This document shows positions 1 to 5,425 of a stretch of 6,611 nucleotides of DNA, one piece after another (positions within the stretch are counted from its first letter, which is position 1; each line of letters opens with the position of its first letter). The notes under the pieces were generated by a model. It did not search any database. It was not told where the DNA came from and was given only the letters and a program-made list of their open reading frames with translations. This DNA comes from Acidobacteriota bacterium. Lineage in GTDB: Bacteria > Actinomycetota > Acidimicrobiia > Spongiisociales > UBA5794. Made by a program: the position numbers and the translations under genes. The DNA is taken from positions 1 through 6,611 of the forward strand of contig SMXV01000097.1 of NCBI GenBank assembly GCA_004356175.1. Direction: 5' to 3'.

Positions 1-420
1 AATCCTTAGCTGGAGTTTGTGCATGCCGAGCTCCTCGAAACCAATCTGCATGGCCCGCGTGGTTGCCTCGGCACCATATCCCATGCCAGTTTCGCTTGAG
101 CTGATCCAGTACCCAATTTCAGCGATCTTGTTCTGGACCGACGTTGGCCAGACTGAGACATTTCCGATGTGTAGGTCGGGATCGTCGATCAGTCTGATGG
201 CAAAGTCGAACGCTCGCCCGTCAGCCCATGCGGCAACTGACTCGCGTACAAAGCGTTGAGCGGAACCCTTGTCATACCCGTCTGCCCATGGAAGCCACGG
301 TTGCAGATCACCGAGCGATCCAGAGACGGCCTCGTGCATTGCGGACACATCTCGACGTTTGAAGGGTCGCAGGATCAGGCGCTTGGTATAGCGAGGCTGG
401 CTGTGGATGTGGTTCGCCAT
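1..420 (-). CDS. GNAT-family N-acetyltransferase, RimJ/RimL type (C-terminus off the left edge)
   Basis: The reverse strand from the ATG at 420-418 stays open for 140 codons and runs off base 1. Seen: an N-terminal strand TKRLILRPF (12-20), QPWLPWA (40-46), a DFAIRL strand (72-77), IGNVSVW (85-91), then EIGYWISSSETGMGYGAEA (101-119) followed by a helix containing FEELGMHK. This is the classic order of RimJ/RimL-like GNAT proteins; GMGYGAEA is the pyrophosphate-binding loop (motif A) that holds acetyl-CoA. Family knowledge: these enzymes transfer acetyl from acetyl-CoA to protein N-termini or small amines. The substrate cannot be told here. Roughly the last 35-45 residues should lie outside the window. 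The gene is divergent from the Nudix gene, 31 bp between starts. A weak AGG lies 10 nt upstream, and a TAGGCT box 7 nt upstream would fit a leaderless mRNA. Confidence 0.88.
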   Translation of the reverse strand, partial: MANHIHSQPRYTKRLILRPFKRRDVSAMHEAVSGSLGDLQPWLPWADGYDKGSAQRFVRESVAAWADGRAFDFAIRLIDDPDLHIGNVSVWPTSVQNKIAEIGYWISSSETGMGYGAEATTRAMQIGFEELGMHKLQLRI

Positions 421-427
421 CGAAGTC

Positions 428-433
428 AGCCTA
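428..433 (-). promoter_or_regulatory. Candidate -10 box (TAGGCT) of the GNAT gene
   Basis: On the minus strand TAGGCT fits the actinobacterial-type TANNNT -10 pattern and ends 7 nt before the ATG at 420. Transcription would therefore start at or next to the start codon, giving a leaderless mRNA. No convincing -35 is visible. This is inference from spacing only. Confidence 0.35.
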
Positions 434-439
434 TCGGGA

Positions 440-445
440 TATGCT
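440..445 (+). promoter_or_regulatory. Candidate -10 box (TATGCT) of the Nudix gene
   Basis: TATGCT (TANNNT) is followed by 6 nt and then the ATG at 452, which is leaderless-transcript spacing. It lies 6 bp from the oppositely oriented box of the GNAT gene, so the two promoters would overlap. No strong Shine-Dalgarno precedes ATG 452; GGGA at 436-439 is too far upstream to be convincing. Confidence 0.38.
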
Positions 446-451
446 CGCACA

Positions 452-988
452 ATGGAGATATGGTCGCTGCTGGAGAACCTGCCACCCGTCGTTGATCCGC
501 CGGGGTGCGAGGCTTCTGTGCTCATTCCACTATATGCCGACAGCGAAGGCGACGTTCGGGTCGTTCTGACAAAACGTCCAGATGACATGGCGACACATCC
601 CGGAGACATCGTGTTTCCCGGTGGGCACAGGGAGGACGGTGAGGATCCAACCGCGACCGCGAAACGTGAGGCATGGGAGGAGATCCGGCTCCCGCCAGAG
701 AACATCGTCTCAATCCTGGGCGGTCTGACACCCGTCACTATGCAAAATCGAGAAAAGCCCATCGTACCAATCGTTGCTCGCATCGAACGTCCGAAGGAGT
801 TCATTCCAGACGCTCGCGAGGTGGCTCTCATTCTTGAACCTACGCTCGTTGAACTGCTTGACGAGTCCTCATGGGTCACGAGGGATTGGTTTGGTCACGA
901 CCTGTGGTTCCGCGCATTTCCCGAGGGTGTGCTGTGGGGCGCCACGGCTGCAATGATGCGAGAGCTGCTTTCATATCTGAGAACGTGA
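452..988 (+). CDS. Nudix hydrolase, CoA pyrophosphatase (NudL)-like
   Basis: A 178-residue protein from ATG 452 (E. coli NudL is about 190). Seen: the CoA-pyrophosphatase signature VVLTKRPDDMATHPGD (37-52) leading into FPGG (55-58), then the Nudix box from G58 with E64 and REAWEE (72-77), whose glutamates bind Mg2+. Near the C-terminus LWGATAAMMREL matches the VWG-T---REL ending of NudL relatives. Family knowledge: these enzymes cut CoA, CoA esters or oxidised CoA into 3',5'-ADP and phosphopantetheine in the cytosol. Substrate is inferred from motif resemblance only. The Nudix box has Arg79 where the consensus has Gly; NudL proteins also deviate there. An in-frame ATG at 407 would overlap the divergent GNAT start and adds residues with no family likeness, so 452 is preferred. 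The decarboxylase gene follows after about 65 bp and may be cotranscribed. Confidence 0.9.
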   Translation: MEIWSLLENLPPVVDPPGCEASVLIPLYADSEGDVRVVLTKRPDDMATHPGDIVFPGGHREDGEDPTATAKREAWEEIRLPPENIVSILGGLTPVTMQNREKPIVPIVARIERPKEFIPDAREVALILEPTLVELLDESSWVTRDWFGHDLWFRAFPEGVLWGATAAMMRELLSYLRT

Positions 989-1044
989 GGCTGCAACGGG
1001 CGTGACCGTTCGTTGCGTTGGCGATGCAAGATGAATGGCGAGAC

Positions 1045-1048
1045 GGAG
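1045..1048 (+). promoter_or_regulatory. Shine-Dalgarno GGAG deciding a GTG start at 1054
   Basis: GGAGAAGAC precedes GTG 1054, giving a GGAG core with ideal 5-nt spacing. The competing in-frame starts at TTG 1018 and ATG 1024 have no ribosome-binding site, and ATG 1066 is 17 nt from the GGAG. This supports GTG 1054 as the decarboxylase start. Confidence 0.6.
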
Positions 1049-1053
1049 AAGAC

Positions 1054-2445
1054 GTGCAACGACACATGACACCAGAAGAGTTCCGGGAACATGGATACTC
1101 CGTCATCGATTGGATAACGAGGTACATGGAGGAAGTCGAAGGGATGGACGTCCTGCCGGTTGTATCTCCTGGCGACATCGGGAACATGCTTCCGGACACT
1201 GCTCCTGAGTCCGGTGAGACGTTTGGCCAGTTGCTCGGCGACCTCGACCGTATCGTCATGCCAGGGGTGACCCACTGGCAGTCTCCGAACTGGTTCGCGT
1301 ACTTCCCCGCCAACGTGTCTGGCGTCTCGATACTGGCCGAGTTGGTGTCTGCCGCCCTTGGCCAACAAGGCATGTTGTGGTCAACGTCTCCTGCGACAAC
1401 GGAGATCGAGTTGAAGGTTCTCGACTGGCTTGTCGATCTTATGGATCTGCCACAGGGTTGGAAGTCCTCAGGCGCCGGTGGTGGTGTCATTCAGATGAGC
1501 GCGTCAGATTCGACGCACACGGTTCTGGTCGTTGCGCGACATCAGAATCGTTTTCGTGCATCTGCCACCGACATGGTGGTGTATGTGTCGGACCAGGCCC
1601 ACTCCTCGATTGAAAAGGGATGCACCATTGCGGGCATAGGCCACTGCGTGAAAGTCGATGTCGACGATGCGTTCGCGCTTGATCCGGCAGCGTTGCGATC
1701 CCTCATCCAGCAGCACATTGCTGAAGGCTTGACGCCGATCGCGGTCGTCTCGGCAATAGGTACAACCGCGACAACGGCGGTTGATCCTGTGGAAGCCATT
1801 GCAGACATCGCCCAGGAGTTCGATCTCTGGCACCATGTCGATGCTGCGTACGCTGGCACAGCAATGGTCTGTGAAGAGTTCCGGTTCCATCAGCCAGCGC
1901 TTGAGCGGGTCGACAGCTACACATTTAACCCACACAAGTGGATGATGGTCAATTTCGATTGCAACGTCCTGTGGGTAGCAGACCGGGCACCCCTCATCGA
2001 CACGATGAGCATCCTCCCGGCCATCCTCTCGAACACGGCCCCGGACGTCGGTGACGTTGTCGACTATCGAGATTGGCATGTTCCCCTCGGAAGACGTTTT
2101 CGGGCGCTCAAACTGTGGTGGGTGCTGCGCTATTTCGGTGCTGAGGGGATTCGCGGCCTTGTCCGGGACCATGTGGCACTTGCCGACAGCTTTGCCGAGT
2201 GGATCGAATCCGACGACCGCTTCGAGCTGTTCGCACCGCACCCCTTCGGCCTTGTATGTTTCACCCACGTCGACGGAGACGAGGCAACCCGTGCCCTCGC
2301 AGACGCTCTCAACGCCACCCGTCAGGTCGCCATCACCCCGTCGGTCATTGGCACCACCTCCTTCATCCGAATCGCCATAGGCCAGACAAACACGGAAGAA
2401 GTCCATGTGGAGGCCCTCAAAACCCTGATAGACAAATTGTCATAG
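1054..2445 (+). CDS. PLP-dependent group II aromatic-L-amino-acid decarboxylase homologue
   Basis: A 463-residue protein (GTG 1054 start) of the DDC/AADC family (PF00282), fold-type I PLP enzymes normally of about 450-490 residues. Seen, in order: MTPEEFREHGYSVIDWI at the N-terminus; PNWFAYFP (78-85); SPATTEIE; SDQAHSS with His183, which stacks on the PLP ring; HVDAAYAG with Asp263, which binds the pyridine nitrogen; NPHKW with Lys295, the Schiff-base lysine; and DYRDW--PLGRRFRALK (337-352). Family knowledge: members decarboxylate aromatic amino acids to amines such as tryptamine, phenethylamine or dopamine. Odd: ungapped comparison with human AADC from memory places Ile324 at the catalytic-loop Tyr332, so decarboxylation cannot be assumed; a different substrate or reaction is possible. 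Gly346 sits where plant tryptophan-type enzymes have Gly and tyrosine-type ones Ser, a weak substrate hint. It follows the Nudix gene by 65 bp and is convergent with cimA across the heptad-repeat region. Confidence 0.93.
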   Translation: MQRHMTPEEFREHGYSVIDWITRYMEEVEGMDVLPVVSPGDIGNMLPDTAPESGETFGQLLGDLDRIVMPGVTHWQSPNWFAYFPANVSGVSILAELVSAALGQQGMLWSTSPATTEIELKVLDWLVDLMDLPQGWKSSGAGGGVIQMSASDSTHTVLVVARHQNRFRASATDMVVYVSDQAHSSIEKGCTIAGIGHCVKVDVDDAFALDPAALRSLIQQHIAEGLTPIAVVSAIGTTATTAVDPVEAIADIAQEFDLWHHVDAAYAGTAMVCEEFRFHQPALERVDSYTFNPHKWMMVNFDCNVLWVADRAPLIDTMSILPAILSNTAPDVGDVVDYRDWHVPLGRRFRALKLWWVLRYFGAEGIRGLVRDHVALADSFAEWIESDDRFELFAPHPFGLVCFTHVDGDEATRALADALNATRQVAITPSVIGTTSFIRIAIGQTNTEEVHVEALKTLIDKLS

Positions 2446-2454
2446 GAGAAGGTG

Positions 2455-2538
2455 TCTGGTTTCTGGTCTCTAGTTTCTAGTTTCTAGTGGGGAGCCCTCC
2501 TCCGACTAGATACCAGATTTCAGATGCCAGACATCAGA
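2455..2538. repeat. Heptad-repeat module A: five TCTRGTN units, spacer, five inverted units
   Basis: Seen: five units TCTGGT/TCTAGT beginning at exact 7-bp steps (2455, 2462, 2469, 2476, 2483), a 16-nt GC-rich spacer (2489-2504), then five units on the opposite strand, again at 7-bp steps (2505 ACTAGA, 2512 ACCAGA, 2519 TTCAGA, 2526 GCCAGA, 2533 ATCAGA). Both arms are 34 nt, centred on about 2496.5. An RNA copy of either strand could fold into a long interrupted hairpin. It lies 9 bp after the decarboxylase stop, between convergent genes, so a bidirectional terminator or 3'-end barrier is a reasonable guess. There is no U-tract of intrinsic-terminator type on the plus strand apart from TTTTT at 2539-2543, directly after the second arm. 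Short tandem heptanucleotide repeats are known in intergenic DNA of some cyanobacteria, but this motif is not one I can assign. Confidence 0.85.
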
Positions 2539-2556
2539 TTTTTGGATACCAAGCGT

Positions 2557-2569
2557 GGGTGGGTGGTGG
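2557..2569 (+). other. G-rich tract between heptad modules
   Basis: GGGTGGGTGGTGG has four G-runs separated by single T residues and could form a two-tier G-quadruplex on the plus strand. It sits between heptad modules A and B. Function is unknown, and chance in a GT-rich stretch is possible. Confidence 0.25.
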
Positions 2570-2586
2570 TGCTGAGAGGCGGAGTG

Positions 2587-2677
2587 TCTAGTATCTGGTG
2601 TCTAGTTTCTGGTCAGCACCTGAAGATGTCGGATCAGATCTCGTGGTTCGATACCGCTTCGTTGACTAGGCACCAGA
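2587..2677. repeat. Heptad-repeat module B: four TCTRGTN units and two inverted units
   Basis: Seen: TCTAGT, TCTGGT, TCTAGT and TCTGGT at 2587, 2594, 2601 and 2608 in exact 7-bp phase, then 51 nt without clear units, then ACTAGG (2665) and ACCAGA (2672) in inverted orientation and 7-bp phase. It repeats the forward-then-inverted plan of module A with fewer units. The inverted arm overlaps the last codons and stop of cimA. All nine forward units of modules A and B vary only at the fourth base (A or G) and at the free seventh base. Confidence 0.8.
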
Positions 2678-4246
2678 ATCTTCTCCGCCTGCCTTCAGCA
2701 GTCCCACTACCAGTCCGTCCGACACTGCGGTCCAGGAGGCGTCGATGATGTTCGTGTGGACCCCGACTGATCCCCACGTCGCGGCACCGTTGGAGTGTTC
2801 GGTCAGGACGCGCACACGGGCGCTTGTCCCCTCTGAACTGTCGAGGTCACGCACCCTGTAGTCGGTCAACTTGATGCGGTCGATGTGGGGATATGCGGAC
2901 CGTAGGGCTGCCTTCAGCGCGCCGTCCATAGCAGCAACAGGTCCGTCGCCCTCCCGAGTAGTCACGATTCGGTCGCCATCGACGATGACCTTCACGGTGG
3001 CCTCAGCAACCACCTCACCCCGTCTGTTCTCGACAAAGACGCGGTAGGACTCAAGATCGAAGAATGTCTGGGTCCATCCTGCAATCTCCCTCGCCAGGAG
3101 CTCAAAGGAACCGCTCGCCGCCTCGTAGAGATATCCACTGTGCTCCCTTTGTTTGACCCGATCGAGAACTTCCCGTGCTTCGTCGGCTGTCAACGTGAAA
3201 CCCGCAGCCTCAGCCTTGGCGAGAACCGTCGAACGCCCCGCGAGTTCCGAAATCACGACATCGGTTGAGTTTCCAATTTCGGAGGGATTGACGTGTTCGT
3301 AGGCGTCTGGTCTCCGAGCGATCGCTGACGTATGAAGGCCAGCCTTGTGTGTGAAGGCTGATGCGCCGACGTATGGCAGCCCAGGGTCGAGGGTGAGGTT
3401 GACGATGCCAGCGATGTGCTGTGAAATCGATGTGAGTCGTTCGACGCGATCCGGCGGCACGGTCTCGATACCCATCTTGAGGGACAGGTTCGGGATCAGG
3501 GAGCAGAGATCGGCATTGCCGGTTCGTTCCCCATACCCGTTGATGCAGCCCTGTACCTGGAACACGCCACCCCTCACGGCGGTGAGCGAGTTCCCAATCG
3601 CCAGCCCGGAGTCGTTGTGGAAGTGACATCCAAAGGTCCCGTCACTGATCTGGTCGGTGACCTGTCCAACGATGGCCTCGACATCATGGGGAAGGAATCC
3701 GCCATTGGTGTCGCACATAACAAGACGTGCAGCTCCGGCGTCGAGTGCAACCTGCAACGCCGCAAGGGCAAAGTCGGGATCCGATCGATATCCGTCGAAG
3801 AAATGTTCGGCGTCAAAGAACACCTGTCTTCCTTCGTCTCTGAAGAACGCAACGGTGTCGCCAATCATGGCAATTGCCTCGTCGAGTGAGGTACGCAGAG
3901 CGTGCTCGACGTGGTAGTCCCATGTCTTGCCAACAAGACACACTGTCTCGGTGCCGGCAGCGAGCAGGCGTTGCACCTGAGGATCGTCCTGCACCTTCAC
4001 GCCTGCTTTGCGGGTTGCGCCAAACGCAACAAGCTGGGCCGTTGTAAGGTCAAGCTCGGTTGCTGCACGCGCAAAGAACTCGTTCTCCTTGGGGTTCGCG
4101 CCTGGCCAGCCCCCCTCGATGTAGGCAACACCAAGGTCGTCTAGAAGCCCACATATTGTGAGCTTGTCCTTGACCGTCAGCGAAATCCCAACCTGTTGCG
4201 CGCCGTCGCGCAACGTCGTGTCATAAATCTCAACCCGCTTCTGCAT
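2666..4246 (-). CDS. cimA: (R)-citramalate synthase
   Basis: A 526-residue protein (ATG 4246; GTG 4249 directly before it is an alternative), the usual CimA length. Seen: VEIYDTTLRDGAQQVG at the N-terminus with Arg13 and Asp14 of the HMGL-like TIM-barrel active site (PF00682); EGGWPGANPKE; HFHND with the metal-binding His208 and His210; GYGERTGN (237-244); HKAGLH; and a C-terminal LeuA-type allosteric/dimerisation domain from about residue 385. Family knowledge: it condenses pyruvate with acetyl-CoA to (R)-citramalate in the cytosol, the first step of the threonine-independent isoleucine route, commonly with isoleucine feedback at the C-terminal domain. EGGWPGANPKE and overall length favour CimA over 2-isopropylmalate synthase or homocitrate synthase. 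It is divergent from trpS and convergent with the decarboxylase. The last codons (TCT GGT GCC TAG) lie in a heptad-repeat arm. No strong Shine-Dalgarno is present. Confidence 0.93.
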   Translation of the reverse strand: MQKRVEIYDTTLRDGAQQVGISLTVKDKLTICGLLDDLGVAYIEGGWPGANPKENEFFARAATELDLTTAQLVAFGATRKAGVKVQDDPQVQRLLAAGTETVCLVGKTWDYHVEHALRTSLDEAIAMIGDTVAFFRDEGRQVFFDAEHFFDGYRSDPDFALAALQVALDAGAARLVMCDTNGGFLPHDVEAIVGQVTDQISDGTFGCHFHNDSGLAIGNSLTAVRGGVFQVQGCINGYGERTGNADLCSLIPNLSLKMGIETVPPDRVERLTSISQHIAGIVNLTLDPGLPYVGASAFTHKAGLHTSAIARRPDAYEHVNPSEIGNSTDVVISELAGRSTVLAKAEAAGFTLTADEAREVLDRVKQREHSGYLYEAASGSFELLAREIAGWTQTFFDLESYRVFVENRRGEVVAEATVKVIVDGDRIVTTREGDGPVAAMDGALKAALRSAYPHIDRIKLTDYRVRDLDSSEGTSARVRVLTEHSNGAATWGSVGVHTNIIDASWTAVSDGLVVGLLKAGGEDSGA

Positions 4247-4252
4247 CACCGC

Positions 4253-4258
4253 AGGCTA
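4253..4258 (-). promoter_or_regulatory. Candidate -10 box (TAGCCT) of cimA
   Basis: On the minus strand TAGCCT (TANNNT) ends 6 nt before ATG 4246, the same geometry as at the GNAT, Nudix and trpS starts. It favours ATG over the adjacent GTG as the start of a leaderless mRNA. It rests on only three conserved bases, so it is weak alone. Confidence 0.33.
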
Positions 4259-4265
4259 CAGACCT

Positions 4266-4300
4266 ACGCGGCTCCAGAACCCAGGGTTACAGAGCCGCGT
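4266..4300. promoter_or_regulatory. Palindrome, first copy (centre 4283)
   Basis: Perfect 9-bp arms ACGCGGCTC (4266-4274) and GAGCCGCGT (4292-4300) flank three mismatched bases on each side and an inner dyad AACCC-A-GGGTT (4278-4288), all centred on A4283. It could be a two-part operator, or a cruciform/REP-like element. If cimA and trpS start leaderless, it lies in untranscribed promoter DNA rather than in a leader. Confidence 0.6.
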
Positions 4301-4403
4301 GGCGCGGCTTTCTGGCCCGCGGAATGAATCGACACGGTGCGGCTCCAGAACCCAGGGTTACAGAGCCGCGTGGCGCCGCTTTCTGGCCCGCGGAATGGAG
4401 CGA
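4268..4403. repeat. Tandem duplication, period 71 bp, of a palindrome-bearing block
   Basis: Seen: bases 4268-4326 recur at 4339-4397 with a single difference (G4306 versus C4377). With two further differences the match extends to 4332/4403. Six unrelated bases (4333-4338) separate the copies. Each copy carries the palindrome plus a GC-rich tail ending in CCCGCGGAATG. It fills most of the 198-bp gap between the divergent cimA and trpS genes. The near identity points to a recent duplication or a maintained paired site. Confidence 0.9.
4339..4369. promoter_or_regulatory. Palindrome, second copy (centre 4354)
   Basis: Same design as the first copy: GCGGCTC (4339-4345) and GAGCCGC (4363-4369) around AACCC-A-GGGTT (4349-4359). 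The arms are perfect for 7 bp; beyond that only T-G pairs occur, so copy 2 is slightly weaker than copy 1. Centre-to-centre distance is 71 bp. It lies 76 bp upstream of the trpS ATG. Confidence 0.6.
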
Positions 4404-4430
4404 GGCGACGTGGGCTGGGACGGTTGCAGG

Positions 4431-4438
4431 TATAAACT
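4431..4438 (+). promoter_or_regulatory. Candidate trpS -10 region (TATAAA / TAAACT)
   Basis: TATAAACT contains TATAAA (5 of 6 to the sigma-70 -10 consensus) and, two bases on, TAAACT (TANNNT) ending 6 nt before the trpS ATG. Transcription would begin at or within a few bases of the start codon. The GGAG at 4439-4442 is only 2 nt from ATG, too close for a normal ribosome-binding site. A -35 is not recognisable. Confidence 0.5.
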
Positions 4439-4444
4439 GGAGCG

Positions 4445-5425
4445 ATGCAACGAATCTTCTCAGGTGTTCAGCCGACGGGCAACATCCACCTCGGCAACTA
4501 CCTCGGTGCCTTCCGCAACTGGGTGCAACTCCAGGACGACTACGACACCATCTACTGCATTGTCGACCTGCATGCAATGACCGTCGACTACGACCCCGCC
4601 CAGCTTGAGAAGAGCAGAATCGATACCGCAAAGATCCTGCTCGCCCTCGGTGTTGATCCGGATCGCTCGATGTTGTACACCCAGAGCCAGGTATCGGGAC
4701 ACACAGAACTTGCGTGGATTCTCGGGACGATGGCCCCAATGGGCGTGCTGAGCCGCATGACACAATTCAAGGAGAAGACCGCCACAGGTGCCGCGTCCAA
4801 TCTCGGCCTCTACTCGTATCCTGTGCTCATGGCAGCCGACATTCTGCTTCACCGGGCCCATCTTGTGCCCGTCGGTGACGACCAACGCCAGCACATTGAG
4901 GTGACTCGTGATCTCGCCGAACGGTTCAACAACAAGTTCGGTGACATCTTTCCCGTACCAGATGGGTACGTACCCAAAACGTCCGCCCGTGTGATGTCGC
5001 TCACCGAACCGACGTCAAAGATGTCGAAGTCTGACCAATCTCCGAAGAGCAGAATCGCTCTACTTGATAATCCGGACGTCATTCGAAAACGGATTCGCTC
5101 AGCGGTCACCGACAGCGATCCTGAGGTGCGCTACGACCCAGAGACCAAACCCGGTATCTCAAACCTGCTTGAGATTATGTCCTCCTGCACCGGTTCCAAG
5201 GTCGATTCACTCGTTGCCGAGTACGGATCGAGCGGGTACGGCGTCTTCAAGGACGCTGTTGCTGACGCCGTCATCGCGGAGCTCGCCCCTATCAAGGCCC
5301 GGTATGACGATTTGAAGAGCGATGATGTGCGCGATGTGCTGTCTGCTGGTGGACACAAGGCACGAGAGTCGGCAGATGGATACATGAAGGAAGTTCGCAG
5401 AGTCACCGGTATCACGGGGTACTAG
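4445..5425 (+). CDS. trpS: Tryptophanyl-tRNA synthetase
   Basis: A 326-residue class I aminoacyl-tRNA synthetase of normal bacterial TrpRS length (about 330). Seen: MQRIFSGVQPTGNIHLGNYL at the N-terminus, with HLGN (15-18) as the HIGH motif; a Rossmann core with SQVSGHTELAWIL and LGLYSYPVLMAADIL; PVGDDQRQHIE (142-152), where most relatives have GEDQ; and the KMSKS loop exactly at 192-196. The C-terminal half is the helical anticodon-recognition domain. It activates tryptophan with ATP and charges tRNA(Trp) in the cytosol. No T-box leader is present: no TGGNACCGCG-like sequence precedes the gene. Start ATG 4445 is fixed by the conserved N-terminus. It is divergent from cimA; guaB3 follows on the same strand after 103 bp. 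Nothing suggests a resistant or duplicated paralogue. Confidence 0.97.
   Translation: MQRIFSGVQPTGNIHLGNYLGAFRNWVQLQDDYDTIYCIVDLHAMTVDYDPAQLEKSRIDTAKILLALGVDPDRSMLYTQSQVSGHTELAWILGTMAPMGVLSRMTQFKEKTATGAASNLGLYSYPVLMAADILLHRAHLVPVGDDQRQHIEVTRDLAERFNNKFGDIFPVPDGYVPKTSARVMSLTEPTSKMSKSDQSPKSRIALLDNPDVIRKRIRSAVTDSDPEVRYDPETKPGISNLLEIMSSCTGSKVDSLVAEYGSSGYGVFKDAVADAVIAELAPIKARYDDLKSDDVRDVLSAGGHKARESADGYMKEVRRVTGITGY

Noticed and set aside
407..451. An upstream in-frame ATG (407) for the Nudix gene
   Set aside because: It would overlap the divergent GNAT start, has no ribosome-binding site, and adds residues unlike NudL N-termini; ATG 452 has promoter-like spacing.
631..700. Arg in place of the Nudix-box Gly as a sign of an inactive enzyme
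   Set aside because: CoA-pyrophosphatase-type Nudix proteins commonly deviate at this Gly (E. coli NudL has Ala there), while the metal-binding REAWEE glutamates are intact.
1018..1053. TTG 1018 or ATG 1024 as the decarboxylase start
   Set aside because: No ribosome-binding site at either, and the family N-terminus begins near MTPEEF; GTG 1054 has GGAG at 5 nt.
1504..2406. A 300-codon open frame antisense to the decarboxylase
   Set aside because: Fully inside a well-supported gene, no recognisable motifs, composition typical of a reverse-strand shadow.
2455..2613. CRISPR array
   Set aside because: Units are only 7 bp and contiguous, with no 25-40 bp repeats and no unique spacers or cas genes.
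2524..2748. A 74-codon plus-strand open frame across the heptad region
   Set aside because: It runs through repeats and into the antisense of cimA, with no ribosome-binding site or conserved-looking protein features.
4250..4444. T-box riboswitch or attenuator for trpS
   Set aside because: No T-box core (TGGNACCGCG-like) or terminator with a U-tract; the -10 candidate at 4431-4438 puts the palindromes upstream of transcription.
4287..4763. Open frames on both strands across the duplicated block and into trpS
   Set aside because: They arise from the GC-rich repeat and antisense of trpS, and lack motifs or ribosome-binding sites.
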